64,000 bases of DNA from Cryptomeria japonica (Eukaryota; Streptophyta; Pinopsida; Cupressales; Cupressaceae), in assembly GCF_030272615.1 (NCBI RefSeq), contig NC_081407.1:378225766-378289765 (forward strand), written 5' to 3'. Of the stretch, positions 47,956 through 61,680 are shown in pieces (positions within the stretch are counted from its first letter, which is position 1; each line of letters starts with the position of its first letter). The notes under the pieces are model-generated. The model made no database searches. It saw only the letters and a program-made list of their open reading frames with translations, and was not told where the DNA came from. The translations under genes were made by a program, and so were the position numbers.

Positions 47956-50900
47956 TGTAATGCCCCGCCAGGAACCCTAAAGGATAGCAACACAACAAGG
48001 CAACTAAAAGGCGCAATAATTTTTTTTTTAAAGATTAAAGGAAATAATCAAAACTTTGCTCAATAATTAACATAAGCAGAAGACTAACATTTACATCCTA
48101 AAAGGGTTACCAACGAAGATTACTTCTAAATAAAACCACATCACAATATTAATCCAATCATCCATCTAAAATTAGAGAAAGCCAATAACGATTAAATAGC
48201 TCATATTCATAAATTGATCTCCAATGATAGGCTTAAAGAATTACAACATACATACTTCCAAAGATTCATTTATACATAATAGGAAAGATAATTGAAACAA
48301 TATACATCCCATGACTTAAATTACAATATTCCATAAATTACATGGCTTCCATAGAACAATAAAATACAAAGGTTACAAGTTGTTGATACAATGACCACAC
48401 GGGCCTCAAGGTACAAAATCAAGAACATGAGTGCTACACGAAGCAAGAACCAAGATGCACCGGCGAAGCCAATCCTCGCATGAAGGTAGGAACAAGATAT
48501 CCGATGGGAAGTGGCACTACCACCCGACCATGTGATCCTGTAATGGAACCACCCCACCGTGCTAGGAGATAGCAGAAGACCCTCAAGCAAGCAAGAAAAG
48601 TACAACAGTACACATGACTCCGCAATACACAAGTGACTTGACTCACAAAACACTAGCGACCCTAGAGAGAGAGTGTCATCACATGGCTTAAGATGGTTAC
48701 CCTAGGTAGGTCTCCATAGGTCCCGGCCCCCATCATGGGTTATCCTGGTAACCTCTCCCGAACCCCCGGCTCCATCTAAGCATCATGCGGACCCTACCAT
48801 CCTTTCGTGAGGACAAGGTGGTAGGTTTGCCATTCCAGGCCTTCCCAAACACCTTGAGCCTATACAAGCACTCAACCGTGTACGGGGTGCATTATCTTAA
48901 TTAAATTAATAACTACCCACCCCCTAATCAAATTATTATGTTATCACTTAATAGTTGACTTTCAAGGGGTTATCCTGCCATCCACTTTGGGTGCGGCCCC
49001 CGCCCGAAAGCCACTCTCTCTACTAGGTCACTAACTGGATAAGACTATCTATGAGAACTCTATGGTGGACTAACAACCATAAATTATCCAGACATAACAC
49101 AGGTGGAGGACTCACAGCCACAAACCCAGGGTTAACCATTAAGGACATAACACATAATAGCCCACTTCCTCAAGGTTTGACATCGACACCTGACCAAGGG
49201 TAAACATCGACAACATAATGACCATTTTAAACATAATGCGACGACATTAAAACAACTAGACTGCAATTATTAAAAACACCAGATCCTACACAAGCAATCT
49301 TTCTTTAACCAGTCAACATTTAAATCAATTTAGACAAATGTATATTTCGGCTAATATAAAATAATTCCAAATAACAACTATTTGTCGAATACAATCATCA
49401 TACAATTATTTTTCAATACTTGGATAACAACACTGATATCAAATTTAACCTAAACTTTCCTTAATTCCAACATTAATACTAACCTCTAAATCATTTTATT
49501 TATTTTCACAATACCAAGCAAATAATCCTCATCACTAAAATTGAAAAATTATTAATTAATCTCAACATCATTACAAACTACAATTAACATATTATTATTA
49601 TTTAATATTAAATAATAACATATTGTTATTATTGTTTAAATAACAATATATTATCACTTAATATTAACACAAAATAACACTAATGAATTTTATTTAAACC
49701 ACTAACAATTTATAATATTATTTTCTTTTTTTAAAACTAACAAAAAAAAATATTAAAAAAAACAATTTTAAAACCCCAACGTGGGGCCCCCAAGCACCCA
49801 CGCAACAAGCTGCTATTCCCAGACTGGGGAATGCAGTGCTTGCTGCATTCCTCAGTATTGAGGAAAGCAGCGAGGCTGCAGGGAGAGGGAAGTAGCGTGG
49901 CTGGGTTGAGCCCAGCTCCCCGCCACCGCCCCCAATCCCAAACACCACTAACATTTAATTTTTGCTTTCAATTTTTTTTTTGGTTTTAATAACAATTTAA
50001 ATTTCATTTAAAAAAAAAAACGTCTGAGACAAAATGAAAGAGACTAATAACAGAGACAGAGGTGAAACCCTCTGTTAAAACAAAATTAACAATTAATTTC
50101 CCAGCCACCATAATTTTGACAAACATACAACCAAAAAAAACAAATTGAAAGAATCACTGGTAATGCCAATTTTACCAGCAATTACAAATCTTCTGAGACA
50201 AAACAGGGGCAATAAAATTTCATTCAAATCAGCCCAGTTTGCTCTAAAAATTTAATTAAATGGGAATAAACTTAATCCCCAAACTCCAATTGAATTTATT
50301 TGCTCCCAACAAGCATGAACAAGAAAATTTAACTCATGACCATCATTTTTAAACTGGAAATTACCAGGGAGAGGTATTTTATGAATGCTTGGCAAAATTT
50401 TGCCAGCATAACACTACTAAAACCCAACAAAATTTCCAATTACAAACAGCATAATAAACCAAGAAATTTCTTGCATAAGCAAAGATGAAACAACAAAAAT
50501 TAAGTTATGAAACAACATGGAGAAAGCTTAAGTTTGGTATTTTGATTACAAATTGATAGAATCCTTCTTCCACAAACCCATGACAAACAAACACTCAACA
50601 TCCAAAATTCATAAATCAAGCTTTTAAACAAATAACAGAAAATGGAAAGAAAGCAAGGATTTTTTTGTTGAAATAAACAAGGATTCAACCAACCTCTATG
50701 ATTTCCAAGCAGGAATGGTATGCTTCAGCAGGAATCCCAGCTAGTTCAAACCCAAATCCACCCTTTCAGCAATTTTTCCAGAATTTCTTTCTCCTCCTCC
50801 AAAATAAGCATAAACCCCAAAATCTCCTCTAAGGTAAATTAGTAAGACAATCTCTTTAACCTAATTTTCTAGGTTGCAATATTTCTATTTTTAAAAAAAT

Positions 50901-51863
50901 ATTAAAATCCCACAATTGACTTTCTTTTCTTTTCTTTTTCTCTTTTCATATTCCTCAAAACAAATAAATGAAAATTCCCTCTTTTTTGAAAATTACATGT
51001 TTCATAAATAGCAATTAAATCAACTTTTCTACTAAATAGGAAAACAATGAGTTAGCTTCATTTGCATATATTAAAAGCAATTAACTAATTTATTCTATTT
51101 CTTCCGTTGGATCTAAACACGATTACTTTGCCAAAATAAGCAACTAAAAGTTAAAATCTAATAACTAATCAATTAAGCTTGATTCAAGACATAAGGCATA
51201 ATAAGAAATAAATCGCTCAAGCCGACAAATAATGACAACTTATACTTTAAATAAATAACTGAACCACTATGGCATGCAAATCGAGGAAAGCAAAAAGACT
51301 TGAAATTCGAACAAAAGGGATGAACGACCGACTGACGGCACTCACAAAATAAAGACTGAGGTAAGGACTAGGGTCAAAAGCTATCTCCTCCACTCCCATC
51401 GGACATATAAGGCACGCTTAGACCTGTGAAGCCAGGTGGAGACGATACCCCGTACCTACCCGGTACTTGTACCTGCAATATCCTGCATCATCGAAGCACA
51501 CATAAATGCATATAAATATAGAATACACGGCACGCACACCGATGAAGGAGAATCGCGACGTTCCCTGTCTCATCGAAACGAGTGAAGGAAAATCGTCCCC
51601 TTGCATCCAATACAATAGCAAACACGCAACATATATATGACACATCACCTAGATAAAGTAAGATGTCAGTACGAGCAATAATCCATGAAATGCTAGAAAT
51701 CACCAATACTAAAATACTGAAAATAACTCATGCATCCAATATCCAGATAAACATGAAATAATATCAAATACGTCTGCAAAATGTCGAGCAATAAAGTGTC
51801 AACTGAATAGTAAACTGCAACACAAAGACAGTCTAATAAGTCCGATCAAAACGGGGTACTACA
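47956..51863 (-). repeat. 3' LTR of the chromovirus
   Basis: TGTAATGCCCCGCC to GGGGTACTACA on the forward strand. It holds a GC-rich island (about 49775-49940) within AT-rich sequence. The open frames inside it, such as 48321-48653, recur in the other LTR with changes and are not supported as genes. Confidence 0.95.
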
Positions 51864-51879
51864 TTCTCCCCCACAAAAC
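51864..51879 (-). promoter_or_regulatory. Polypurine tract of the chromovirus
   Basis: On the minus strand GTTTTGTGGGGGAGAA abuts the 3' LTR. Confidence 0.85.
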
Positions 51880-51898
51880 TAGGCTTACTCCTGGAAGC

Positions 51899-54800
51899 CT
51901 AAAACAGATAAGGATAGAGCTCTCTCATCTTCGTTGCATCCTCCCATGTCGCCGAGGTCTCATCATTTGGGTCCCATAGGACCCTTACTTGGTCGATGGT
52001 GCGTCCCCTGAGGGTCAAATCCCGACGCTGAAGAATGCGCATGGGCTCCATAGAAAGCTGCCCGTCCTCGACCTGCAAAGCGTTCCAATCAAGAACATGA
52101 GTCACATCTGGGTGATAAGGTCGAAGAACTGAAACATGAAAGACATTGTGGATGCGGGATAGACTCGGTGGCAAGGCAAGACGGTAGGCAACAGGTCCTA
52201 TCCTCTGAAGGATCTCAAACGGGCCAACAAAACGAGGCACCAACTTAGAACCCTTTCCATAACGGATCGGACTCTTACGCAGACGCACTCTCAAGAATAC
52301 ATGGTCGCCAACAGAAAACTGACGATCTACCCTGTGAGCATCTGCATACTTCTCCTGCCTATCATGTGCAGCTACCAAATGCTCACGAATCCGCTCTACC
52401 TGCTGCTCCATCTCTCGAAGGATATCCGGGCCTATGAGCACCCTGTCCTCTAACCGATCCCAACTCAACAGAGTACGGCAAGGACGGCCATACAATGCCT
52501 GAAAGGGAGACATACCTATGGAGCTATGATATCCGTTGTTATAAGCAAACTCCACAAGATAAATATAATCCTCCCAATGCGACTGCTGGTCCATAACATA
52601 CATGCGAAGCATGTCCTCTAAAACCTGATTCACACGCTCAGTCTGACCATCCGTCTCTGGGTGATAAGCTAAACTGAAGTTCAACTGAGTTCCCAAAGCA
52701 TGCTGAAGTGAGGTCCACAATGCTGAGGTAAAGACTGGATCTCTATCAGAGATTATTCACCTCGGAATCCCATGCAATCTCACCACATCTTCCAAGAAGA
52801 CACGAGCCACCACTACTACTGTATAGGAAGCTCGAATAGGAACAAAATGAGCAACCTTCGTCAACCTGTCAACAATGACCATGATGGCATCATGATGACG
52901 TGAAGAAATAGGCAACCCAACAATGAAATCCATGGAAATGATGTCCCATTTCCAATCCGGTACTAAATTAGGCTGTAAAAGCCCTGCTGGGTGCTGATGC
53001 TCCGCCTTCACTCGCTGACATTCCAAACACTTCGACACAAAATCGGCAATGTCACGTTTCATACCAGCCCAATGATAAATCTGTCTAAGATCTGCATGCA
53101 TCTTCTTGACACCTGGATGTGCCGAATAAGGTGCACGATGGGCCTCAGTCATGATCAAAGTGCGAAGACCCTCCAAAGGAGGTACGTAGATCCGACCAAG
53201 ATGACGTAGAATGCCATCCGCCTCAAGACTATACCCAGCGAATCTACCCTCTAAGGGCCTTCCGGACTCCAACACGGCTCTAACATCCTGATACCAAGAG
53301 TCCTGAGGAAGAACTCCAAGAATTCTCTGTCTCAAGTCCACTCCAAGGGACAATGCTGAAACTTCATGCCGCCTACGACTCAAGGCATCAGCCACTACAT
53401 TCTCCTTCCCCTGAATATATCGAACCTCAAAATCATACTCGCAGAGGAATTCCATCCACCTTCACTATCGAGCATTCAAGTTCGGCTGCGTGAAGATATA
53501 TTGCAAACTGCGGTGATCACTATGCAGCTCAAACCGACTCCCTAATAGAAAGTGACGCCACCTAACCAACGCATGCACTACAACTACCAACTCCAAATCA
53601 TGAACTGGATAGTTCAACTCGTGGTCCTTGAGTTTGCGAGACTCATAAGCAACCACATGTCCATCCTGCATAAGCACCGCACCTATACCTTCTAAAGAGA
53701 CATCTGTGCATACCATAAACTCTCTGGATGGATCAGGGACTGTCAAAATCGGAGCACTGACAAGGAGTTCCTTCAAGGCATGAAACGCTGACTCACACTG
53801 CTCTGACCAAACAAACTTCTTCCCTTTCCTCTGAAGAGAAGTAATCGGGTGACCTATACGGGAAAAATCCTTAACAAAGCGTCGGTAATATCCGGCCAAA
53901 CCCACAAAGCTCCGAACCTCTGAAACATTGGTCGGCGCTGGCCAATCCACTATGGCTTGGATCTTTGAAGGATCCACAGATACACCCTCTCCTGAAACCA
54001 CATGACCAAGATATTTCACCTCAGTCTGGAAGAAATCACACTTCGCCAAATTGGCATAAAGCTGATTCTCCCTCAAACATTGCAAAACTAGACGCAGGTG
54101 ACCCTCATGCTCTTCCATAGATCTGGAATAAATCAATATATCATCCAAGAACACAAGGACAAAATGATCCAGGTATGCACGGAAAACCCCATTCATGAGG
54201 CACATGAAAACTGAAGGCACGTTTGTCAACCCAAATGGTACTACTGTGAACTCATAGTGACCATAACGAGTGCGAAACGCTGTCTTATGAATGTCTGCAT
54301 CATGAATGCGCAACTGATGGTACCCAGATTTCAGATCAATCTTAGAGAACACCATGGCTCCCTTCACCTGATCGAAAAGATCATCAATACGAGGCAATGG
54401 ATATCGATTCCGGATGGTTACCTTATTCAGCTGTCGGTAATCAATGCATAACCGAAGAGAACCATCTTTCTTCTTTACGAAGATAATAGGCGCACCCCAA
54501 GGAGAGACACTAGGACGAATGAATCCCTTGGTCAACAATTCCTCCACCTGCAACTTCAACTCACTCAACTCCTGCGTAGTCATCCGATATGGAGCTCTCA
54601 AAATAGGTTCTGCACCAGGAACCAAGTCAATGCGGAAATCTATGTCTCGCTCCGGAGGCATACCAGGAATCTCCAATGGAAACACATCAGCAAACTCTCG
54701 AAGAATAGGGTGCCTATCAAGAGCGATTTCTCGACTCTCTCCCTCATCCAAATCCTCAAGAGTTACTGCAAAAAGCTGACATCCTCTACGCATACACCGC

Positions 54801-56614
54801 TTAAGTTGCATAGCGGAAATCATACGTAAGGATATCGATCTCTGAACTCCAACGATCCCCACTTTCCTGCCATGGTCATCTAAACACTCTACTGTCTTCT
54901 GACAATAGTCCACATGAGCACTGTGAGATGATAACCAATCCATCCCCAACACTACTCCATAAGATCCCAAAGGAATGACACGAAGGTCAATAGAAGTCAC
55001 AAAGGGACCTAGATCCAACTCACAACTAGGAACAAAGGCATCTACGAACACGCGCACCCCGGTAGCCAACTCTACCTGCCACCTATCTGCCTTCTTAGCA
55101 GACGTGAGTCCACACCGCTCCACAATGGACGAAGAAATAAAAGAATCTGATGCACCGGAGTCAAAAAGCACTGAGATAGGGATACCACACAACACACCTG
55201 CGGCCTCAATAACTGTCCCCTGATGCTCAGCCTGGCGGTTATCAACCGCTGCAAACACTCTATGGGACCTACCAGCATCCCCTACTGTAGGCTCTGATGC
55301 AGCTGGCCCCTGATTCCCTGTCTGGTGGATACGCTGAGGACACTGCACGACTATATGACCATATTGCCCACAAGAGTAGCAAACTCCTCTACCTGGTCCT
55401 CTACCTCCAGTCGGCCCACTGGACTGCTAAAAGCTTCCCCTACTAGGGGCCTAAGATGCACTCTGAGAAGACTGTCCTGGAAAACCCTGTTTTCTCCTCC
55501 GCCAGTTCCTGTTTCTTCTATGAGGAGGGTTGCCACCCTGCTGGCCCTGAGACTGTTTCAGTTTCTGCTGCTGCGGTTGCTGTTGCGGCTGCTGCTGCTG
55601 CTGTTGCTGTCCACCCTTAGTGGGTGCCTGAGGAGTCCTGAATGGTGCCGCTGACTGGGACTAATTCCCACGAGCTCTGTTCCCACTGGAAGGAACACTC
55701 CCTATCTGAACTCCTCCCTGTCCACCATGCGCACGGATGAGGTTCTGCTCAACCAATCTGGCTTTCACCACCGCTGCCTCCACTGAAACTGGCTCAAAAA
55801 CTCTAACCCCTCCACTAATGCGGTCGTTAAGACCTCTCAAGAAATGTTGTACGAGCATAGTCTCATCGTTGCCAATCCCGGCATACTGCTTCAGCTCATA
55901 GAATCTATTCTCGAACTGGTCAACTGACATACCAAACTGCCGCAATGCATAGAACTCATCTGCCTGAGTCTGTCTCCACTGCAGTGAGAGAAACCATGCT
56001 CTGAACCTCTCTAAGAAGATCTCCCAAGAAACAGTATTGATATTTAGACCAATCTTCTCCTCCTCTAACTTCCACCATATAGAAGCAAAATCATCGAAAT
56101 GCATGATCACACATCTTGCTCGGGTGTTGCTACTGTATGGGAACATAGCGAAACACCTATCCAAACTAATCAACAAAGTCTCTGCCTCGAGACCTGTGCC
56201 TCGACCATCGAAGAAAGGAGGGTTGGTCCTCAAAAGATCCTTGATGTGACTCGAGGGAGCTGAATCATGACCAACTGGAACCTCTCTCCTCCTAGGAGAC
56301 CTCTCTCTCTCTCTCTCCTCTGAAACATGCTGATGCGACTCCCCAACCTGAGCATGGATGGGCTGCTCACCTTCAGGCCTGGGGCCTAGCCTAGCTAGAA
56401 CTTCCTGAAACATCTGCCTCAGCTCTTCCCTTTCGGGAACCTGCTCTTCTACATGCGGTAATTCCTGATGCACTGACTGATCCTGCTCCACACTCACATG
56501 CGCGGGAGGTGGTGAAGGACTATGGCGGTCTGAACCTCGGCACCGTCTCCCACCTCTACCTCTATTGCGGCCACCAGCACGACCAACTCCCCTAGCTTTC
56601 CTAACCATGACCAA
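51899..56614 (-). pseudogene. Chromovirus gag-pol polyprotein, six in-frame stops
   Basis: A single frame of 1572 codons from ATG 56614 to TAG 51899-51901, broken by TAG 55661, 55451, 55427 and 53465 and TGA 53462 and 52757; each is one C-to-T step from CAG or CGA and there is no frameshift. In order: an Arg/Gly-rich N-terminus; Gag (WWKLEEEKIG, FENRFYELKQY); a Gln-rich linker coded by CAG-type repeats (about 55560-55612); a zinc knuckle [14 protein letters not shown] (55340-55381); protease with FDSGASDSF (about 55150); RT with [21 protein letters not shown] and FLDDILIYS (about 54130); RNase H ([19 protein letters not shown]); integrase with an H-x-H...C-x2-C finger (HPGVKKMHADL to CLECQ) and acidic triad positions in SMDFIVGLP, SDRDPVF and TERVNQ; and a chromodomain-like end (VRVLWDPNDETSATWEDA). 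Active relatives are targeted to heterochromatin by that end. Confidence 0.93.
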
Positions 56615-56744
56615 ACCTGCAAAAGCGAGAACGGTTCAGATCAATGACAAGGATAAAGCAAGGGAAATCCAAACACTAAGATCTACACACAAGGTCAAAC
56701 TGAATGGGCTCACTACAATCCCAGAGTACCCAATGTTGAAACAT

Positions 56745-56758
56745 GGGCTCTGATACCA
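56745..56758 (-). promoter_or_regulatory. Initiator-Met primer-binding site of the chromovirus
   Basis: On the minus strand TGGTATCAGAGCCC lies two bases inside the 5' LTR end, the standard plant site. Confidence 0.92.
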
Positions 56759-56760
56759 AA

Positions 56761-59700
56761 TGTAATGCCCCGCCAGGAACCCTAAAGGATAGCAACACAA
56801 CAAGGCAACTAAAAGGCGCAATAATTTTTTTTTTAAAGATTAAAGGAAATAATCAAAACTTTGCTCAATAATTAACATAAGCGGAAGACTAACATTTACA
56901 TCCTAAAAGGGTTACCAACGAAGATTACTTCTAAATAAAACCACATCACAATATTAATCCAATCATCCATCTAAAATTAGAGAAAGCCAATAACGATTAA
57001 ATAGCTCATATTCATAAATTGATCTCCAAAGATAGGCTTAAAGAATTACAACGTACATACTTCCAAAGATTCATTTATACATAATAGGAAAGATAATTGA
57101 AACAATATACATCCCATGACTTAAATTACAATATTCCATAAATTACATGGCTTCCATAGAACAATAAAATACAAAGGTTACAAGTTGTTGATACAATGAC
57201 CACACGGGCCTCAAGGTACAAAATCAAGAACATGAGTGCTACACGAAGCAAGAACCAAGATGCACCGGCGAAGCCAATCCTCGCATGAAGGTAGGAACAA
57301 GATATCCGATGGGAAGTGGCACTACCACCCGACCATGTGATCCCGTAATGGAACCACCCCACCGTGCTAGGAGATAGCAGAAGACCCTCAAGAAAGAAAG
57401 AAAAGTACAATAGTACACATGACTCCGCAGTACACAAGTGACTCAACTCACAAAACACTAGCGACCCTAGAGAGAGAGTGTCATCACATGGCTTAAGATG
57501 GTTACCCTAGGTAGGTCTCCATAGGTCCCGGCCCCCATCATGGGTTATCTTGCTAACCTCTCCCGAACCCCCGGCTCCATCTAAGCATCATGCGGACCCT
57601 ACCATCCTTTCGTGAGGACAAGGTGGTAGGTTTGCCATTCCAGGCCTTCCCAAACACCTTGAGCCTATACAAGCACTCAACCGTGTACGGGGTGCATTAT
57701 CTTAATTCAATTAATAACTACCCACCCCCTAATCAAATTATTATGTTATCACTTAATAGTTGACTTTCGAGGGGTTATCCTGCCATCCACTTTGGGTGCG
57801 GCCCCCGCCCGAAAGCCACTCTCTCTACTAGGTCACTAACTGGATAAGACTATCTATGAGAACTCTATGGTGGACTAACAACCATAAATTATCCAGACAT
57901 AACACAGGTGGAGGACTCACAGCCACAAACCCAGGGTTGACCATTAAGGACATAACACATAATAGCCCACTTCCTCAAGGTTTGACATCGACACCTGACC
58001 AAGGGTAAACATCGACAACATAATGACCATTTTAAACATAATGCGACGACATTAAAACAACTAGACTGCAATTATTAAAAACACCAGATCCTACACAAGC
58101 AATCTTTCTTTAAGCAGTCAACATTTAAATCAATTTAGACAAATGTATATATCGGCTAATATAAAATAATTCCAAATAACAACTATTTGTCGAATACAAT
58201 CATCATACGATTATTTTTCAATACTTGGATAACAACACTGATATCAAATTTAACCTAAACTTTCCTTAATTCCAACATTAATACTAACCTCTAAATCATT
58301 TTATTTATTTTCACAATACCAGGCAAATAATCCTCATCACTAAAATTGAAAAATTATTAATTAATCTCAACATCATTACAAACTACAATTAACATATTAT
58401 TATTATTTAATATTAAATAATAACATATTGTTATTATTGTTTAAATAACAATATATTATCACTTAATATTAACACAAAATAACACTAATGAATTTTATTT
58501 AAACCACTAACAATTTATAATATTATTTTCTTTTTTTAAAACTAACAAAAAAAAATATTAAAAAAAACAATTTTAAAACCCCAACGTGGGGCCCCCAAGC
58601 ACCCACGCAGCAAGCTGCTGTTCCCAGACTGGGGAATGCAGCGCTTGCTGCATTCCTCAGTCTTGAGGAAAGCAGCGAGGCTGCAGGGAGAGGGGAGTAG
58701 CGTGGCTGGGTTGAGCCCAGCTCCCCGCCACCGCCCCCAATCCCAAACACCACTAACATTTAATTTTTGCTTTCAATTTTTTTTTTGGTTTTAATAACAA
58801 TTTAAATTTCATTTTAAAAAAAAAACATCTGAGACAAAATGAAAGAGACTAATAACAGAGACAGAGGTGAAACCCTCTGTTAAAACAAAATTAACAATTA
58901 ATTTCCCAGCCACCATAATTTTGACAAACATACAACCAAAAAAAACAAATTGAAAGAATCACTGGTAATGCCAATTTTACCAGCAATTACAAATCTTCTG
59001 AGACAAAACAGGGGCAATAAAATTTCATTCAAATCAGCCCAGTTTGCTCTAAAAATTTAATTAAATGGGAATAAACTTAATCCCCAAACTCCAATTGAAT
59101 TTATTTGCTCCCAACAAGCATGAACAAGAAAATTTAACTCATGACCATCATTTTTAAACTGGAAATTACCAGGGAGAGGTATTTTATGAATGCTTGGCAA
59201 AATTTTGCCAGCATAACACTACTAAAACCCAACAAAATTTCCAATTACAAATAGCATAATAAACCAAGAAATTTCTTGCATAAGCAAAGATGAAACAACA
59301 AAAATTAAGTTATGAAACAACATGGAGAAAGCTTAAGTTTGGAATTTTGATTACAAATTGATAGAATCCTTCTTCCACAAACCCATGACAAACAAACACT
59401 CAACATCCAAAATTCATAAATCAAGCTTTTAAACAAATAACAGAAAATGGAAAGAAAGCAAGGATTTTTTTGTTGAAATAAACAAGGATTCAACCAACCT
59501 CTATGATTTCCAAGCAGGAATGGTATGCTTCAGCAGGAATCCCAGCTAGTTCAAACCCAAATCCACCCTTCAAGCAATTTTTCCAGAATTTCTTTCTCCT
59601 CCTCCAAAATAAGCATAACCCCCAAAATCTCCTCTAAGGTAAATTAGTAAGACAATCTCTTTAACCTAATTTTCTAGGTTGCAATATTTCTATTTTTAAA

Positions 59701-60668
59701 AAAATATTAAAATCCCACAATTGACTTTCTTTTCTTTTCTTTTTCTCTTTTCATATTCCTCAAAACAAATAAATGAAAATTCCCTCTTTTTTGAAAATTA
59801 CATTTTTCATAAATAGCAATTAAATCAACTTTTCTACTAAATAGGAAAACAATGAGTTAGCTTCATTTGCATATATTAAAAGCAATTAACTAATTTATTC
59901 TATTTCTTCCATTGGATCTAAACACGATTACTTTGCCAAAATAAGCAACTAAAAGTTAAAATCTAATAACTAATCAATTAAGGTTGATTCAAGACATAAG
60001 GCATAATAAGAAATAAATCGCTCAAGCCGACAAATAATGACAACTTATACTTTAAATAAATAACCGAACCACTATGGCACACAAATCGAGGAAAGCAAAA
60101 AGACTCGAAATTCGAACAAAAGGGATGAACGACCGACTGACGGCACTCACAAAATAAAGACTGAGGTAAGGACTAGGGTCAAAAGCTATCTCCTCCACTC
60201 CCATCGGACATATAAGGCACGCTCAAACCTGTGAAGCCAGGTGGAGACGATACCCCGTACCTACCCGGTACTTGTACCTGCAATATCTTGCATCATCGAA
60301 GCACACATACATGCATATAAATATAGAATACACGGCACGCACACCGATGAAGGAGAATCACGACGTTCCCTATCTCATCGAAACGAGTGAAGGAAAATCG
60401 TCCCCTTGCATCCAATACAATAGCAAACACGCAACATATATATGACACATCGCCTAGATAAAGTAAGATGTCAGGACGAGCAATAATCCATGAAATACTA
60501 GAAATCACCAATACTGAAATACTGAAAATAACTCATGCATCCAATATCCAGATAAACATGAAATAATATCAAATACGTCTGCAAAATGTCGAGCAATAAA
60601 GTGTCAACTGAATAGTAAACTGCAACACAAAGACAGTCTAATAAGTCCGATCAAAACGGGGTACTACA
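56761..60668 (-). repeat. 5' LTR of the chromovirus
   Basis: Same length and ends as 47956-51863. The GC island is at 58570-58745 and includes the short hairpin GGAATGCAG-CGCTTG-CTGCATTCC. The promoter should lie here, reading leftward, but I could not settle on a TATA box. Confidence 0.95.
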
Positions 60669-61680
60669 ATTGCATCCTTTATGGGTGTTATAAATAAAAG
60701 TATCCTGATGGAAGTCCTAGAACAAAAGAATCAACAAATCAATATGGAAACGGAAGGCCTTGTGGATGATGAAGAGATGGAAGGCTAGAAATTTGTGTTT
60801 TTGGAAGATTATGTATTCATGTTAGAATTATCAGAAGTGGAAATAGTAAATAGTTGTTAGAGTTATAAAATTTTAAATGTTACTCTGAATATTATATATA
60901 GTGAAGGGGATTGGTCCTATCCAATAGTTTTCTTATCAAAAAGGAAAATAGGAATATCCAAAACCCTTTGTACAATTTAAGTTGAGATTTATGGTTCAAA
61001 CAAATGAATGATTCCTATAATCCCTTTATAAAAGATATAGGGAAGAATTTTGAACTTCTAAATAGTGTCACAAATGAAAAACATATTCAATGTAATCAAA
61101 TTGTTCATAATACTTTTTTTTCTTCATAAAAAATAACATTAACAAGCTGATGAATAATATTCATAATACCTCTACTAAATATGCCATTGTGTTATCTTAA
61201 ATTTCTTATTTTGAATTTATTTAATATATTATTAATAATATTATTATATTATATTATATTGTCTTGTTTTAACTTTAGTTTGGTGAAAGTTACAAGATAT
61301 AAATAGAAAAACAAGAGGGTAATTTGTAAACAATAAAAATGTATCAATGGGAAATGGGATTATATATAAGTTTTCAAATATTTAGATTAATTTAATTCTT
61401 TAAATTTATTTAATTTATTATTAAAAATATTAACTTGCTTCTAATGGAAAATTACAAGATATAAAAGACAAAAAATAGTAAAACATAATCTACTTACAAA
61501 TTAAATCATATTAGTTTAAATGTAGGGAATGTTCCATTAATTTGTAGATCCTAAATAATTGGTTGAAAATTTGTTTGACGGTAAAAAAATTTTCAAAAAT
61601 TAAAAGTTGCACTAGCCTATGACAAGTACTAATAAAAAAATTTTAAAAAAATTAAAAATTATTTTTTATTTCCATGGCAC
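60669..61680 (+). repeat. Segmental duplication, copy C, right part
   Basis: Resumes with ATTGCATCCTTTATGGGTGT after the chromovirus and matches copy B from about 46352 to its end, for example ATTCATAATACCTCTACTAAATATG and AAACAAGAGGGTAATTTGTAAA. No gene is visible. Confidence 0.7.

Larger units (their letters stand above)
47951..60673 (-). mobile_element. Complete chromovirus (Ty3/gypsy) with 3.9 kb LTRs
   Basis: LTRs 47956-51863 and 56761-60668 are both 3908 bp long. By eye they differ at about 50 sites (about 1.2-1.3 percent), so this is the youngest datable insertion in the window. The flanks read ATTCC on the left and ATTGC on the right; copies A and C show that the unoccupied site contained ATTGC, so one base of the left duplicate has mutated. 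Polypurine tract, initiator-Met primer site and one gag-pol frame on the minus strand are all present. A C-terminal chromodomain-like stretch places it among chromoviruses, with Tekay the likeliest lineage. Six stop codons make this copy non-coding. Confidence 0.95.

Noticed and set aside
48321-48653. 110-codon frame, nearly repeated at 57126-57458
   Set aside because: It is the same LTR stretch twice; conservation is due to recent LTR identity, and no protein features are visible.
49718-49954. Gly-rich 78-codon frame in both chromovirus LTRs (also 58523-58759)
   Set aside because: It spans the GC island of the LTR; composition alone explains the open frame.
55560-55612. CAG-type triplet repeat as a separate microsatellite locus
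   Set aside because: It encodes the Gln-rich linker of the chromovirus gag and is described there.
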